Source: Leptospira licerasiae serovar Varillal str. VAR 010
GTDB lineage: Bacteria; Spirochaetota; Leptospiria; Leptospirales; Leptospiraceae
NCBI RefSeq assembly: GCF_000244755.1
Contig: NZ_AHOO02000011.1
Location: 276,001 to 340,000 of the forward strand
DNA length: 64,000 nucleotides
Reading direction: 5' to 3'
Shown: positions 9,833 to 20,800 of the stretch, one piece after another
How the letters are laid out: each line of letters opens with the position of its first letter
Numbering within the stretch: position 1 is the stretch's first letter
The notes under the pieces: model-generated
Told to the model about the DNA's origin: nothing
Database searches by the model: none
Seen by the model: the letters and a program-made list of their open reading frames with translations, nothing else
Translations under genes and position numbers: made by a program

Positions 9833-9864
9833 ACTCCCTCTAAATATAGAATACGGAGAGAAAG

Positions 9865-11508
9865 ATGTTTCTTCCTAAAGCTCCCCCCTATGACGCCTTG
9901 GCCTGGGCGAAAATGTCGTTCGCAGACAGAGCCCGTTTGTCCTGCCAAGCCTGGGCAGTCCAAGGTTACGGCTCCCCTCTTGGAGCATATATCGTTTATG
10001 TTTTAAAGATAGCGTTATACATCGCTGGTTGGATCTATTTTTGCTCTTTCTCCCCCGGCCTCGGAGCTTGGGGAACCATCTCATGGTGGTTTGTTCCTGT
10101 AGCGTTTCAAAAAGCGATCGTATGGAGTTTGTTATTCGAAGTTTTGGGATTTGGTTGCGGAAGCGGCCCTTTGACCGGAAGATATTTCCCTCCTGTTGGC
10201 GGGTTCCTATATTTTTTAAGACCTAAGACTACCAAAATGCCTTTATTCGAAGGAGCTCCTATTATCGGGGGAAGAACCAGAGGAATTCTGGAGATAGTAT
10301 CTTATGCTGCGGTTTTGGTTTATTCCGTTCTGTGTTTGATTCATCCCGCTCCAGGCTTCGAACAATTTTTGCCGATCATCATCAGCTTGGTTGTCGCAGG
10401 CATATTAGATAAAACTGTTTTTCTCGCAGCAAGAGCGGAACATTACTGGGTCACTATCGTAGTATTTGCATTTGCACAGAATTGGATCGCAGGAGCAATG
10501 ATTGTCCAACTTTCCATCTGGTTATTTGCAGGATTTTCAAAACTAAACGCACATTTTCCAAGTGTGGTTTGTGTGATGGCCAGTAATAGTCCTTTCACTC
10601 CTTTCTCCTGGTTCAGAAAGGCGATGTATAAAAATTATCCGGATGATCTTCGCCCTTCTTCCACTGCGATTGCAAAAGCGAATATGGGGATCGTTTTAGA
10701 GTTAGGAACTCCTATCGTTCTATTTACCGCGATCATGACAGGTTCTCAAACAGTTCTGTTCTTAGGGCTCGGGATGATGGTCTTCCTACATAGTTATATC
10801 ACCAGTAATTTTCCAATGGGAGTTCCAATTGAATGGAACTTCTTGGTAGTCTACTCCGGCTTTTTTCTATTCGGAGCAAATCCGACCATCACACCTTTCC
10901 AATTGGAATCCGCTCCGGTTGCCGCTTTCTTATTCGTGTTCTCTTTCGCTCTTCCTTTGATCGGAAACATCAGACCGGATTGGATCTCCTTCTTACTAGC
11001 AATGCGTTATTATGCTGGTAACTGGGCGGTAAGCGTATGGATGTTCAAAGAAGATAGTTATAAAAAATTAGAGAAGCTCACTAAAACCTCAGGATGGTTG
11101 TATGACCAGTTGGATATGTTCTACGAAAGAAAAGTATCCGTAGGCTTAGTAAGCAAAGTGATGGCGTTCAGGTTAATGCACTTACACGGAAAGGCTTTCC
11201 AAAAACTAGTCCCAAAGGCGGTTAAAAATTTCGAAAAGTACGAATGGGTAGAAGGAGAACTGATTGCAGGAATGATTGTTGGCTGGAACTTCGGAGAAGG
11301 TCACTTGCATAGCGAACAACTTCTTAGATCCGTGCAGGCACAATGCGGGTTCAAGGACGAAGAACTGCGTTGTATCTTTATAGAAGGTCAACCATTAGGA
11401 AAATCTACTATTCACTACAGGATACACGATGCAGAAAAAGGTTTGATAGAAGACGGAAAGATAGAAGTTGCCGATTTAAAGGAACTTCAACCTTGGCCGA
11501 CTAAGTAA
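9865..11508 (+). CDS. DUF3556-family polytopic membrane protein
   Basis: The protein has 547 residues. The N-terminus (PPYDALAWAKMSF...ERAR-like, then WAVQGYGSPLGAYIVYVLK) and the overall layout match DUF3556 proteins known mainly from actinobacteria, as I remember them. About eight to ten hydrophobic segments lie between residues 35 and 390, followed by a soluble C-terminal 150 residues. Function is unknown; the family may act on lipids. A good Shine-Dalgarno (GGAGAG) precedes the ATG. The stop overlaps the next start by one base (TAATG), so this gene, the FAD oxidoreductase and the TetR regulator are co-translated. Confidence 0.8.
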   Translation: MFLPKAPPYDALAWAKMSFADRARLSCQAWAVQGYGSPLGAYIVYVLKIALYIAGWIYFCSFSPGLGAWGTISWWFVPVAFQKAIVWSLLFEVLGFGCGSGPLTGRYFPPVGGFLYFLRPKTTKMPLFEGAPIIGGRTRGILEIVSYAAVLVYSVLCLIHPAPGFEQFLPIIISLVVAGILDKTVFLAARAEHYWVTIVVFAFAQNWIAGAMIVQLSIWLFAGFSKLNAHFPSVVCVMASNSPFTPFSWFRKAMYKNYPDDLRPSSTAIAKANMGIVLELGTPIVLFTAIMTGSQTVLFLGLGMMVFLHSYITSNFPMGVPIEWNFLVVYSGFFLFGANPTITPFQLESAPVAAFLFVFSFALPLIGNIRPDWISFLLAMRYYAGNWAVSVWMFKEDSYKKLEKLTKTSGWLYDQLDMFYERKVSVGLVSKVMAFRLMHLHGKAFQKLVPKAVKNFEKYEWVEGELIAGMIVGWNFGEGHLHSEQLLRSVQAQCGFKDEELRCIFIEGQPLGKSTIHYRIHDAEKGLIEDGKIEVADLKELQPWPTK

Positions 11509-12965
11509 TGGATTTTACTTCCGAAGAATATGATATTTGTATCATAGGATCCGGCCCGAACGGACTGGCTGCGGCCTCCGTTCTGGCGGGTTCGGGACTT
11601 TCGGTTTTAATACTGGAAGCATCGGATACGATAGGCGGCGGTTTACGGACCAAAGAGCTAACCCTACCAGGTTTTCATCATGACGTTTGTTCCGCCGCTC
11701 ATCCTATGGGAATTTTGTCCCCGTATTTAAAAACCCTTCCTTTGGAAAAACACGGACTCAAATGGATTGAACCGGAAGCTTCCGTAGCCCATCCTCTGGA
11801 CGGAGAACCTGCAGTACTTTTAAAATTATCTTTGGAAGAGACTGCGGAAAATTTAGGAGCGGATAAAAAATCCTATATAAAATTGATCTCTCCATTTCTA
11901 AAAAATCCGGAAGGACTTTTATCGGACGCGTTAGCTCCCCTTGGCATCCCAAATCATCCTTTTTTATTGGCCAGATTCGGTTTATTAGGGATCCGATCCG
12001 CAAAATCGATCGTAAATTCTTGGTTTAAAGAAGAAAGAGCGAAAGCATTATTCGCCGGTTGCGCCGGGCACTCCATCTTTCCGCTGGATAAATTATTAAG
12101 CGGTGCGCTTGGACTTCTATTCTCTTTGACCGGACATGTTCGTTCTTGGCCAGTAGCGCAAGGCGGATCCGAAATGATCGCAAAATCTATGGAGTCTTAT
12201 CTAAAAGATCTCGGCGTAAAGATCAAAACGAACTATAAGGTCTCCAATCTATCACAACTTCCGAAAACAAGAGCGATCCTTTTCGACACAAGTCCGGACC
12301 AGTTGGGAAATGTTGCCGGAAATACATTATCTTCTTCTTATATTCAAAGGATTTCATCCTATAATTTCGGACCAGGAGTATTCAAAATGGATTGGGCCTT
12401 GGATGGACCCATTCCCTGGAATGATCCAAACTGTTTGCAGGCATCTACAGTCCATGTGGGTGGAAAGTTCTCCGAAATCGCAAGTGCTGAATCGGAAGTC
12501 TGGTCGGGTAAACATCCCGATCGTCCTTATATGTTGGTAGTCCAACAAAGCCAATTCGATCCGACCAGAGCTCCTAAAGGAAAACATACAGGATATGCGT
12601 ATTGTCATGTTCCCTCCGGCTCCACAAAAGATATGACTGAAATTTTAGAAAACCAGATCGAAAGATCCGCACCCGGATTCAAGGACAGGATATTAGCCAG
12701 ACATTCAATGAACACAAAGGATTTTTATTCTTATAATCTAAACTATGTAGGTGGAGCGATCACAGGTGGAGCGGCAAATCTTCCTCAGGCATTCTTTAGG
12801 CCTATAGCAAAAATGAACCCATACACCACTCCTGATCCTCATATTTATATATGTTCAGCATCCACACCTCCCGGTGGAGGAGTTCACGGAATGTGTGGAT
12901 ACTACGCGGCCAAAGCAGTATTAAAAAAAATTCATAAACTAAAATCTATTCGTTATACCAAATGA
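11508..12965 (+). CDS. Phytoene-desaturase-like FAD-dependent oxidoreductase
   Basis: The protein has 485 residues. The N-terminal Rossmann motif IIGSGPNGLAAASVLAGSG followed by LEASDTIGGG (residues about 11-48) binds FAD. A C-terminal FAD-contact segment (IYICSASTPPGGGVHGMCGY) matches the NAD(P)/FAD-dependent amine-oxidase/CrtI superfamily. It should oxidise or isomerise a hydrophobic substrate, which cannot be named. No carotenoid synthesis genes are nearby, so a carotenoid role is not supported. It overlaps the upstream gene by 1 base and the downstream tetR by 4 (ATGA). Confidence 0.85.
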   Translation: MDFTSEEYDICIIGSGPNGLAAASVLAGSGLSVLILEASDTIGGGLRTKELTLPGFHHDVCSAAHPMGILSPYLKTLPLEKHGLKWIEPEASVAHPLDGEPAVLLKLSLEETAENLGADKKSYIKLISPFLKNPEGLLSDALAPLGIPNHPFLLARFGLLGIRSAKSIVNSWFKEERAKALFAGCAGHSIFPLDKLLSGALGLLFSLTGHVRSWPVAQGGSEMIAKSMESYLKDLGVKIKTNYKVSNLSQLPKTRAILFDTSPDQLGNVAGNTLSSSYIQRISSYNFGPGVFKMDWALDGPIPWNDPNCLQASTVHVGGKFSEIASAESEVWSGKHPDRPYMLVVQQSQFDPTRAPKGKHTGYAYCHVPSGSTKDMTEILENQIERSAPGFKDRILARHSMNTKDFYSYNLNYVGGAITGGAANLPQAFFRPIAKMNPYTTPDPHIYICSASTPPGGGVHGMCGYYAAKAVLKKIHKLKSIRYTK

Positions 12966-13603
12966 AACTAGCAATATCAGGGTCCAGAAGACAGGACAAC
13001 AAAACAAAAAATAGGAACGCGATCTTAAATGCGGCCCGCAGAGTTTTTGCGAGCGTAGGATTCGAGGCATGTTCTACCAGGGAAATTATCCGTGAAAGCG
13101 GTCTCGCCCAAGGCACATTCTATAATTATTACAAAGATAAGGAATCCGTAATGCAGGACATCGCGGATGAATTAGCGGAAGGTATCCGAAAAGGTATCAG
13201 AGAAGCCAGAGCTAAAGCGGATAGCCCTTTGACTTTTTTGAGCGATGCGTACTTTGCAGTCTTCCATGTGATGATGCAGGATAGGATCCATTTGGATCTA
13301 TTGACCAGGAATAGGGATATCATCCGAGGTTATCTTTTCCAAGGAGGTTCCATGACTTATATCTTGGAAGAACTGGACAGCGACTTGGAAAGAATGGTAG
13401 AGTTAGGCGGCTTTCCCGCACATCCGATCCGGATCACTTCAGTCATGATGGTAGCCGCCGGCTTCGAAGCGATGGTGCTTTTGGCAAAGGAAGACGGATA
13501 TAATCTCAGAAAATTGTCCGACTATTTAGGTCTTCTTTTCCAAGGAGGAATACATAACGTTTCAAAAGTGATCCGGGAAGATAAGGAGTTATTGGGAGGT
13601 TAG
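12962..13603 (+). CDS. TetR/AcrR-family transcriptional regulator
   Basis: The protein has 213 residues. Residues about 17-65 form the TetR helix-turn-helix domain (AILNAARRVFASVGFEACSTREI, then LAQGTFYNYYKDKESV). The C-terminal two thirds is the all-helical ligand-binding domain. The start overlaps the stop of the FAD oxidoreductase (ATGA), so it is the third gene of the operon and probably controls it by feedback. The inducer is unknown. Confidence 0.92.
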   Translation: MKLAISGSRRQDNKTKNRNAILNAARRVFASVGFEACSTREIIRESGLAQGTFYNYYKDKESVMQDIADELAEGIRKGIREARAKADSPLTFLSDAYFAVFHVMMQDRIHLDLLTRNRDIIRGYLFQGGSMTYILEELDSDLERMVELGGFPAHPIRITSVMMVAAGFEAMVLLAKEDGYNLRKLSDYLGLLFQGGIHNVSKVIREDKELLGG

Positions 13604-13676
13604 CGCGTCCACTTGCTATGCTCGAGCCAGGCTCTCGCAGAGCAGCGGAAACGCAAAGTAGACAAGATAACTTTTT

Positions 13677-14114
13677 TTAATTTCCGCTATTCGAACTTTT
13701 ACCTATATTCTTATCAAAGAACATATCGTTCGGACTTAAACGACAAGTTCGATTAGTCAGGTAAGTAGTAAAAGAATCATAATCCAATGCGACTCCTAAA
13801 AATTGGATCACTTGAGCGCAATTGTCCACATCCTTCTTTTTATAATATTTAGATCCATCTAAATTGAAGACCGCCTCGTCTATAAAGGATGCTAATATTA
13901 CCTGAGAAAGTACATGAGATTCCAGCTCAGATCCTGTTTCACCTTGGTCTGTAAAGTAGGCATTCGCAGTCAAATAATCCCCTATTTTTGCCGCGGCTAA
14001 TAACTTTTTCTTTGCTTCGTCTCCTTTATATGTATCAGTGAATCCTAATGTATCCACTGCAACACAGTCTGCAATAGAAAAGATGATCAGCATTGTTATG
14101 TAGATTCGTTTCAT
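13677..14114 (-). CDS. Small putative lipoprotein downstream of the RHS gene
   Basis: The protein has 145 residues. The N-terminus MKRIYITMLIIFSIADCVAV is a short signal peptide with a relaxed lipobox (IADC). The mature part is mostly helical with several Cys (DNCAQV, NRTCRL). I do not recognise the function, though short Cys-containing lipoproteins are common in Leptospira. It follows the gene at 14156 on the same strand after 41 bases, so it may be the third gene of the RHS transcript. Between it and the convergent tetR (13604-13676) there is a small GCTCT-cgc-AGAGC hairpin at 13631-13643 and a T run. Confidence 0.65.
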   Translation of the reverse strand: MKRIYITMLIIFSIADCVAVDTLGFTDTYKGDEAKKKLLAAAKIGDYLTANAYFTDQGETGSELESHVLSQVILASFIDEAVFNLDGSKYYKKKDVDNCAQVIQFLGVALDYDSFTTYLTNRTCRLSPNDMFFDKNIGKSSNSGN

Positions 14115-14155
14115 TGTTTTTCGTTTACCTTTTATAATTAATTGCTTTTAGATGA

Positions 14156-14839
14156 TTAAGGTTCGATCCCTAGATCACAGACAGGCTCTTGCTCTCCGGG
14201 ACGGTTCTTTTCGATTGTGAATTCGACCTCAAAGCCTTTCCGAATAAGTTCCGGATTTTTAGAACGTTCTCCTATTGGCATGTGAATAGGATCGGATGCC
14301 AAAGTGCGCATTAAAGGAACTATTTTCATCCGAACTGAATTCCCTTCCGGAAGATCGAATTCGAGTTCGGCACCCTCTCTCCTGCCGTCTATCTCATCAT
14401 TTATAAAAATTTTATATTGATTTTTTCCAGGCAAAAGCGGCATCCAATACTCGCAGTCGTAAGCAAAGTAATCCCTACGATCTCCATGCAAAAATTGATT
14501 GATTTGGTTACGGGAAAGACCATCATTTTTCCCTCTATAGTAATTCTCGGGGGGATTGATAGAGCGGGGAATTCGATCCTTTTCGGTGTATGGAAAATAA
14601 ACATCCGGATCTAACCATTTTATAACAAAATAATATTGATTTACCTTGTAGAAAAAACGGTTTGGTTCGTAATTTTTTCTCTCTTTATAATTCTGAATTT
14701 TGAATTTCAGAAAATTTTGATGGAACTCTTTTGGAACCCAACCTCCTCTATATTCATTTAAGCCGGATAAATTAATGCATCCGGCCAAAAAACATAGACT
14801 CAAAATTGGCGGAAACTTATTCACAAAGTCCCTCCGCAT
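14156..14839 (-). CDS. Lipoprotein overlapping the end of the RHS gene
   Basis: I chose the ATG at 14839 (MRRDFVNKFPPILSLCFLAGC), which gives a signal peptide with lipobox LAGC and 227 residues. The longer frame to 14947 would add 36 residues antisense to nothing but inside the RHS coding end, without signal-peptide logic. The mature protein is soluble and beta-rich with many Tyr/Trp (DYFAYDCEYWMPLLPG). No family is recognised. Its start lies 19 bases inside the RHS stop, which suggests translational coupling. An envelope-located immunity or accessory protein for the RHS product is an inference from position only. Confidence 0.7.
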   Translation of the reverse strand: MRRDFVNKFPPILSLCFLAGCINLSGLNEYRGGWVPKEFHQNFLKFKIQNYKERKNYEPNRFFYKVNQYYFVIKWLDPDVYFPYTEKDRIPRSINPPENYYRGKNDGLSRNQINQFLHGDRRDYFAYDCEYWMPLLPGKNQYKIFINDEIDGRREGAELEFDLPEGNSVRMKIVPLMRTLASDPIHMPIGERSKNPELIRKGFEVEFTIEKNRPGEQEPVCDLGIEP

Positions 14840-17800
14840 GTCTGGTGAGCGGCATTTCCAGCTTTTAAAACTAATCCGAAGGGAACGCTCTTCTTCACAT
14901 ACAAATATAGACCATACTGTAAAACATCCGGGCCTGCGGATGCCCAATCCTGCTCAATGACACTCTTTGCTGTGGAGGCATAGCCAGCTACGTCGACAAT
15001 GTCACCAATTACAGGAATTTGTCCTACAACTGCCGTATAACCCGAGAACCCAAAGAATGCACCTACCGCTGCCACCTGTCCTGCAACAGCGTAACATGCT
15101 GCAGTTCTCGCATTCTTCTCATCCCAATGTATATTATTGAAACTTGATTTAGAATATCCGCCTGCAACGTAAGCCTGAAGAGTAAAAGGAGAAAGTGTGG
15201 TTCCTACAAGCGCCAATCCAACGCCTAATCCGGTGAAGGCGAGAATAGGTATGAGAGCGCTCACAAGTAGAGCGGTTCCCACCGCCACTGCAAGAGCTGT
15301 AGTTACTATAGCTGATACCACAGCTAATGCTCCCATACCGACAAGAAGCGCCGCTCCTGCCGCAGATGCGGCCAAGCCTGCGGCGATAGATGCAGCCGCA
15401 ACACCTGTGGCTGCCGCCACAACTGCGACAGTTGCCCCTATCGTAAACGCAGCAGCGCTCGCTAACGTTGCCGCTCCTAATGCGAGCATCCCAGCTCCGA
15501 TCGCAAGTCCAAGTCCGGTTGTAATGGTAGCAACCGCCGCCATAGAAGCAACCGCACCTATTCCCAAAGCGGTCCCGATCATTGCAACAGGATTGAGGGC
15601 CATGGCAATTCCTGCCCCTGCGTCACTCCAACGTTGAGAACTTACATAAAATGCGTTCCTAAAAAAGGTACTTAAAGAAAGATTAAAGTTTAAAAATCCG
15701 AGACCGTTCCTTTCCAGAAAACTACTCAAAATACTGTTCCCACTTGGGTCCGTATATCTGACTGGATTTCCCTCGGTATACATATATAGGTCCATTCCCA
15801 TCGGCCTTGATGTATCCATGACAGAATCAGCTTGTAAAAATCGCCCAATGAGCGGATCATAATATCTTGCTTTGAAGTAATAAAGACCTGTTTCCCTATC
15901 TTCTTCCTGTCCGTTGTATTTGTAACGGAACACATCAGGACCGGAGGAATCATTTCTTTGTATCTCTCCATACGGTTTATAAGAAATATGTGATGCTCCT
16001 CCCTGATCTCCGCCCGCAATCCTATTTCCGTTTCCATCCGTTGCCATCGTGATTGAACCTAAATGGTCGGGATGAAGGAATAAGAATCCGCCAACGGGAA
16101 GACCTGCTCCGGAACCTGGCCCTCCAGGTTCATAAGGACTACTCACATTCGGAGTATTGGGATCGAATTGAGGCGGAACTAACCAAGGAGGATTTCCGTC
16201 ACCACCCGGTATCAAAACGGAACAGTTAGAAAAAGAAACGATCAGTATCGGAGAGGTAAACTTTAAGATGGATCTCCAAACTCCTTCTCTAAAGGAAAGT
16301 AGCCCGAATCCAAAACCCAATAGGATCGTTATATACAAAAATCCTAAATTAATTCCGGGAACTAAGAATAGATATTTAATCCCTCGGATCGAGTTATCTT
16401 TTGCTGCCCATGCTAAATTCTTCCAAGTAGTTTCCATTCCGGAAGTCGCGGAAGAAATACTATCTCCCTGGTAATTTACAAGCACGGCATCAGTTCTGGT
16501 CCATTGCGCCACAAGATCTCCTGAGTTTCCTCGGAAATACAAAGTATGCTGTGGAGATTTCCCCGGAGAGATAGAGACTTCATACAATCCACCTAAACTA
16601 ATTGTCTTACTGGAATCGCTGGATTTTGTTTTTAATATCCTAGTTCCGGAAAAATCGTAATCGAATCTGATACTATCCTGATCTTCCGTTCGGATCTCTT
16701 TTAACTTTTGGAAAGGATCGTAACGGAAATTTTCCCCATTCCTGGAGATGATATTTCCGGATCCGTCATAGGAATATTGGTAGGATTGATTTTGTCCTGC
16801 TACCTTTGTGACCGCATTCTTATGAGAAGGATTTTCATAAGAATAGGACAAACTACCTTTTTGGAGTAATTTTCCGGAATCGGAATATGTATATTCTTCC
16901 GTTCCATATACTCCGGAAGCTGCCACCAACCTGTTGGCAGAATCATACTGAAAGTTTTGGGTCCTAACCGGATTCTTTTTGTCTAAAATTGAGAGGTAAT
17001 TCCCGAATTGATCGTAATTATACTCTATACTTTGGTAAATTTCAGTATCTTTAATGGAAACGAATCTAATAGGTCTTCGTTTTATTAAATCATAATATAT
17101 ATCCGTTCGAACACCGTTCCCCAATTGTCTCTGGATCTTAAGTTCCCCATCTTCTATGATTGGTCCGCGGTATTGAACGATCGGAAAATCTGAACCACTC
17201 CCATCTCCCGGAGTTAAAGTGATCGCTGAAAGAAATCCAGCTTCTGAATATAAATTTTTTGCAATACTTCCGTCCGGATAAACGGTCTCCTCTATCTGAT
17301 TTTGAAGATTGTATTTTTTGCGTATTACGAATTCTAGATCTTCTCCCGTTAGCTTTTTTACTACCAGGTTCTGATTTCCTCTGAGATCATATCCGAACTC
17401 TGTCGTTCCAAGCGGATCCGTAACCTTGGTTAGTCTTCCGATCCCATTCTCTTTTTCTGGATCATCATATTCGTATGTATAATATACCGTCCCGGTTTCA
17501 GGAGAATCTCCTCTGACTTGAGACACTCTACCTAAGCCATCGTAAGAATATTGGATGCTCGAACCGTTCTGGTATTTTTGTTTGGATAACTTTCCAGAGT
17601 TTGGATCGTATTCATATTCTATCTTGCCTGAATCCGGATTTACAACCTTAGTCTTTCTTCCTGCGAAGTCAGTCTCTATATAAGTGGTCCCGTTTTCCGG
17701 ATCGACAATCTCCGAAATCCTGCCGGCAGAGTCATAAGAATAATGTGTGGCCCTTCCCTGTTGTGTAGAGGAGATCAACTGACCTAATTCATTTTTCTCC

Positions 17801-20800
17801 TCAACGGTTTCTTTAATTAGATTTCCATTAAGAAGTTCCCTTGTTTTAAAGATCAAACCGGCAGTTTCGGATTCGATTACTGTTCCATCGTTCCTTTCGC
17901 TCCGGATTTGATTGCCCTCTGCATCGTAAATATAATCCGTCCAGGAGAAAGGATTGGATCCTTCCAAATACGGATCAATTTTCCGGGTAACCTGCCCCTC
18001 CAGATTCCGGTGGGTCTCCTCCACTAGAACGTATCCGTTTACCAGGCTACTCCTTCTTTTAGAGATATTAGTAATATTATTACTCAAATCTTCCTGCCAA
18101 GTCTCACCATTACTACGTCGGAAGATTTTTCGGACAAGCTGATTCTCTAGATCCCTGGTGTTTTCATATTCGATTTTTTCAGACCACTCACTTTCCCCAG
18201 GGAGATAACTTTTTAACGGCCTTCCCTGAGAATCGTATTCCGTTCTGGAAATTCCCCCGTTTTCGTCCGTGTCGGATAATTCCAAACCGGTAGCAAGATC
18301 ATAGGCTTTTAAGGTAACCTGACCGAATCCATTGGTCGTTTTAAGCGGGAATTTATGTAGTATATTATCGTATTCTATACTGATCAAATTGCCGTTAGAC
18401 TCTTTTACAAGGCTCGGATTTCCGTAAGAGTCGTAAGCTTGGATGGCTTCCGTCTTCCAAACACCCGGACTCATCTCCTCTTTTACCGCGGATATTTGAA
18501 AATTAGAATATTCGATTATTCTATGAGAAACCAATTCTCCGTTCTTTAACACCTGGATATCCGTAGGCTTTCCTAATACACCCTCGTTCCAGTCGTTCAG
18601 GTAGATCACTTTTTCGCTGGCAGTGACCCCGTTGATACTCGTATCTTTTCGAGCGATATTCCCGTAAGGATCATAAGTTTTGGTTACTGTAGAAGATTGG
18701 AATATTTGTCCTCCACGATACACATTTTCCAAACTATCCGTTTCTAAGATCTGAATCCCTCCGCTTGGGGAAAAAGATTTTTGCAAATTTTTATAAGATT
18801 CCGAAACTTTGAGCCCGTTTTTAAATTTGGATTGCGCTGTGGGAATTCCAACGGCCTCTAAAAATGGCGAATCGTATTTAGTTTCCGTAAGGTTATTTGA
18901 GATTGTATTCTTCTCTTCTATCTTTTGGAATCCTAAATATCCTGAATTTCTAAATCCACCTCTATAAAATCTAGAAAAGAAATACTTATACGAGTTTTCT
19001 CCAAGGATCGAAGAACCTGCCTTTTGAGAAAGTTTGACAGTCAGAAAATCCGGAAATACTAAAGGAAGAATTTCAGGATGGCTAGAATCGTATAAACCAA
19101 GCCCATTTGCTGTCGGATGATTTTTGGAAAGAGAATACTCTAACTGAACGCTTACATTTCCATCCGATACGTAGGAACCGTTTTCTATCTTAGTCAAAAG
19201 TCCTGCAGGGACTTCGGGACGAAATCTCAGTAGATGTAATTCTAAATTTGACTCATAAGGGAACTGTCTATATCCTACAGTGTTTACAAATGGAATACTG
19301 GAAGCTACAGAATACTGCAGAGGTTTTTTATCTCCATTCAAACCAAGAAGTTCGGGTTTACCGTCCCCATTAATATCCAAAGGAAGTAAGTATCCTCCGG
19401 TCACCCAAGACTCATCTCCGTCGGCAGAATAAAACAGGTTCCCGTTCGAATCCGTTTTGGAATAAGAAACAACCAATTTAGATTCCGCAGAATCATATCG
19501 GACGAAATCCGCTCTTCCGTCTCCGTTTAGGTCTATGAATTCTTTTCTGTTTCTCCAATTGAAGTAGGCATTATCGGAGGAAGTTCCGGAGATGTTCGTA
19601 GAAGGAAGATAATCTTTCAGATCGATAGAAGTTTCATAATATGTAATATTCGTAATATTGACTGAAAAATTCCGAACAGTTACCGTTTGAGGAAGAGCAT
19701 CCGCATCCTCATTATCGGGCTCCTCCGTTGTGCTGACATTTGCGCGCAGAATATCCGGGACCCCGTCCCCGTTTAAGTCCTGAGTAAAATCCTGATTCCA
19801 ATAAACAGAAAAACCGGGAAGATAATCGGATAAAGAAGAGTCATACACTTCTATCGTAAAATATGGATTTGTAAGATCGGAATAATGATAAGTAACCTTA
19901 TCCTTGATCCCGTCCCCGGTAAGATCAATTTCAACATAGGCTTGGCTGGAACTAGAAGAACTTTGTTTTTGTTTGGAAGCGTAAGCTCCGTTTACACCAA
20001 CCGTTTGGTAAGCGCCGGCTCCGTTCGTCCTAAACTTTCTGCCATCGAAAGGATAATAGTGAATGGTCCCTTGGCCGGTAGCTCCCGAAAAAAATGCAAA
20101 ATCCGGATAGCCATCTCCATTTAGATCCGAAACAAATTGGTCTCCATCATTCCCGAACGAAGATCTGGAAATTTCAGTTTCTTCCAATTCTACCAAATTA
20201 CCATTTTTAAAATCGTAGAATGTTAAGATTAGTCTTGGATCCGAAGAACCGCTTATCCTAAGCAGATCCGGGATCCCATTCTTATCCATATCCACAAAAC
20301 CTTGGAAAGAATTTCCAGGATCTGTAATATTCAATAATTGTGATTTTTGGAAACCTGAACCTGTAGAAATATAGATCTGGATATTGGTAGAGGTTTTTGC
20401 CTGTAAAAAATCGGTCCTACCGTCTCCATTTACGTCTGCCAAAAAATGGTAGGGCTTACTTTGCTGGAGATTCTCAGCGATCAGCTCTGAGTATTCTTCT
20501 GAATTTAGATCGGGGCCGTAATATACGATCCCCTTGGAGCCGTTTGATCTTAGCACCAAAAAATCAGTTTTACCGTCCCCATTAAAATCTCCCGGAAAAA
20601 TTTTACCTTCGGTAGTAACACCGATCGGATTTCCCCTGGATTCCCCGCCGACAGATATCGGATCTAAGTTTTCAGTATCCCAGGAGGAAAGTTTAGAGAC
20701 CGAAAATTTTTGGTTATCCATATTTCCCAAGACGCGAACCATCTCAGGACTTCCATCCCCATCCACATCAGCCGGGACAGCAAAAGACATTTCTACTCCG

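Noticed and set aside
13604..13676. GCTCT-cgc-AGAGC hairpin and T run as terminator of the tetR operon
   Set aside because: The stem is only five pairs and the T run is about 25 bases away, so it is not a convincing terminator.
15197..15637. 146-codon plus-strand frame rich in Ala, Pro and Thr
   Set aside because: It is the antisense of the Ala/Gly/Val-rich RHS tail, where GCN codons keep the opposite strand open.
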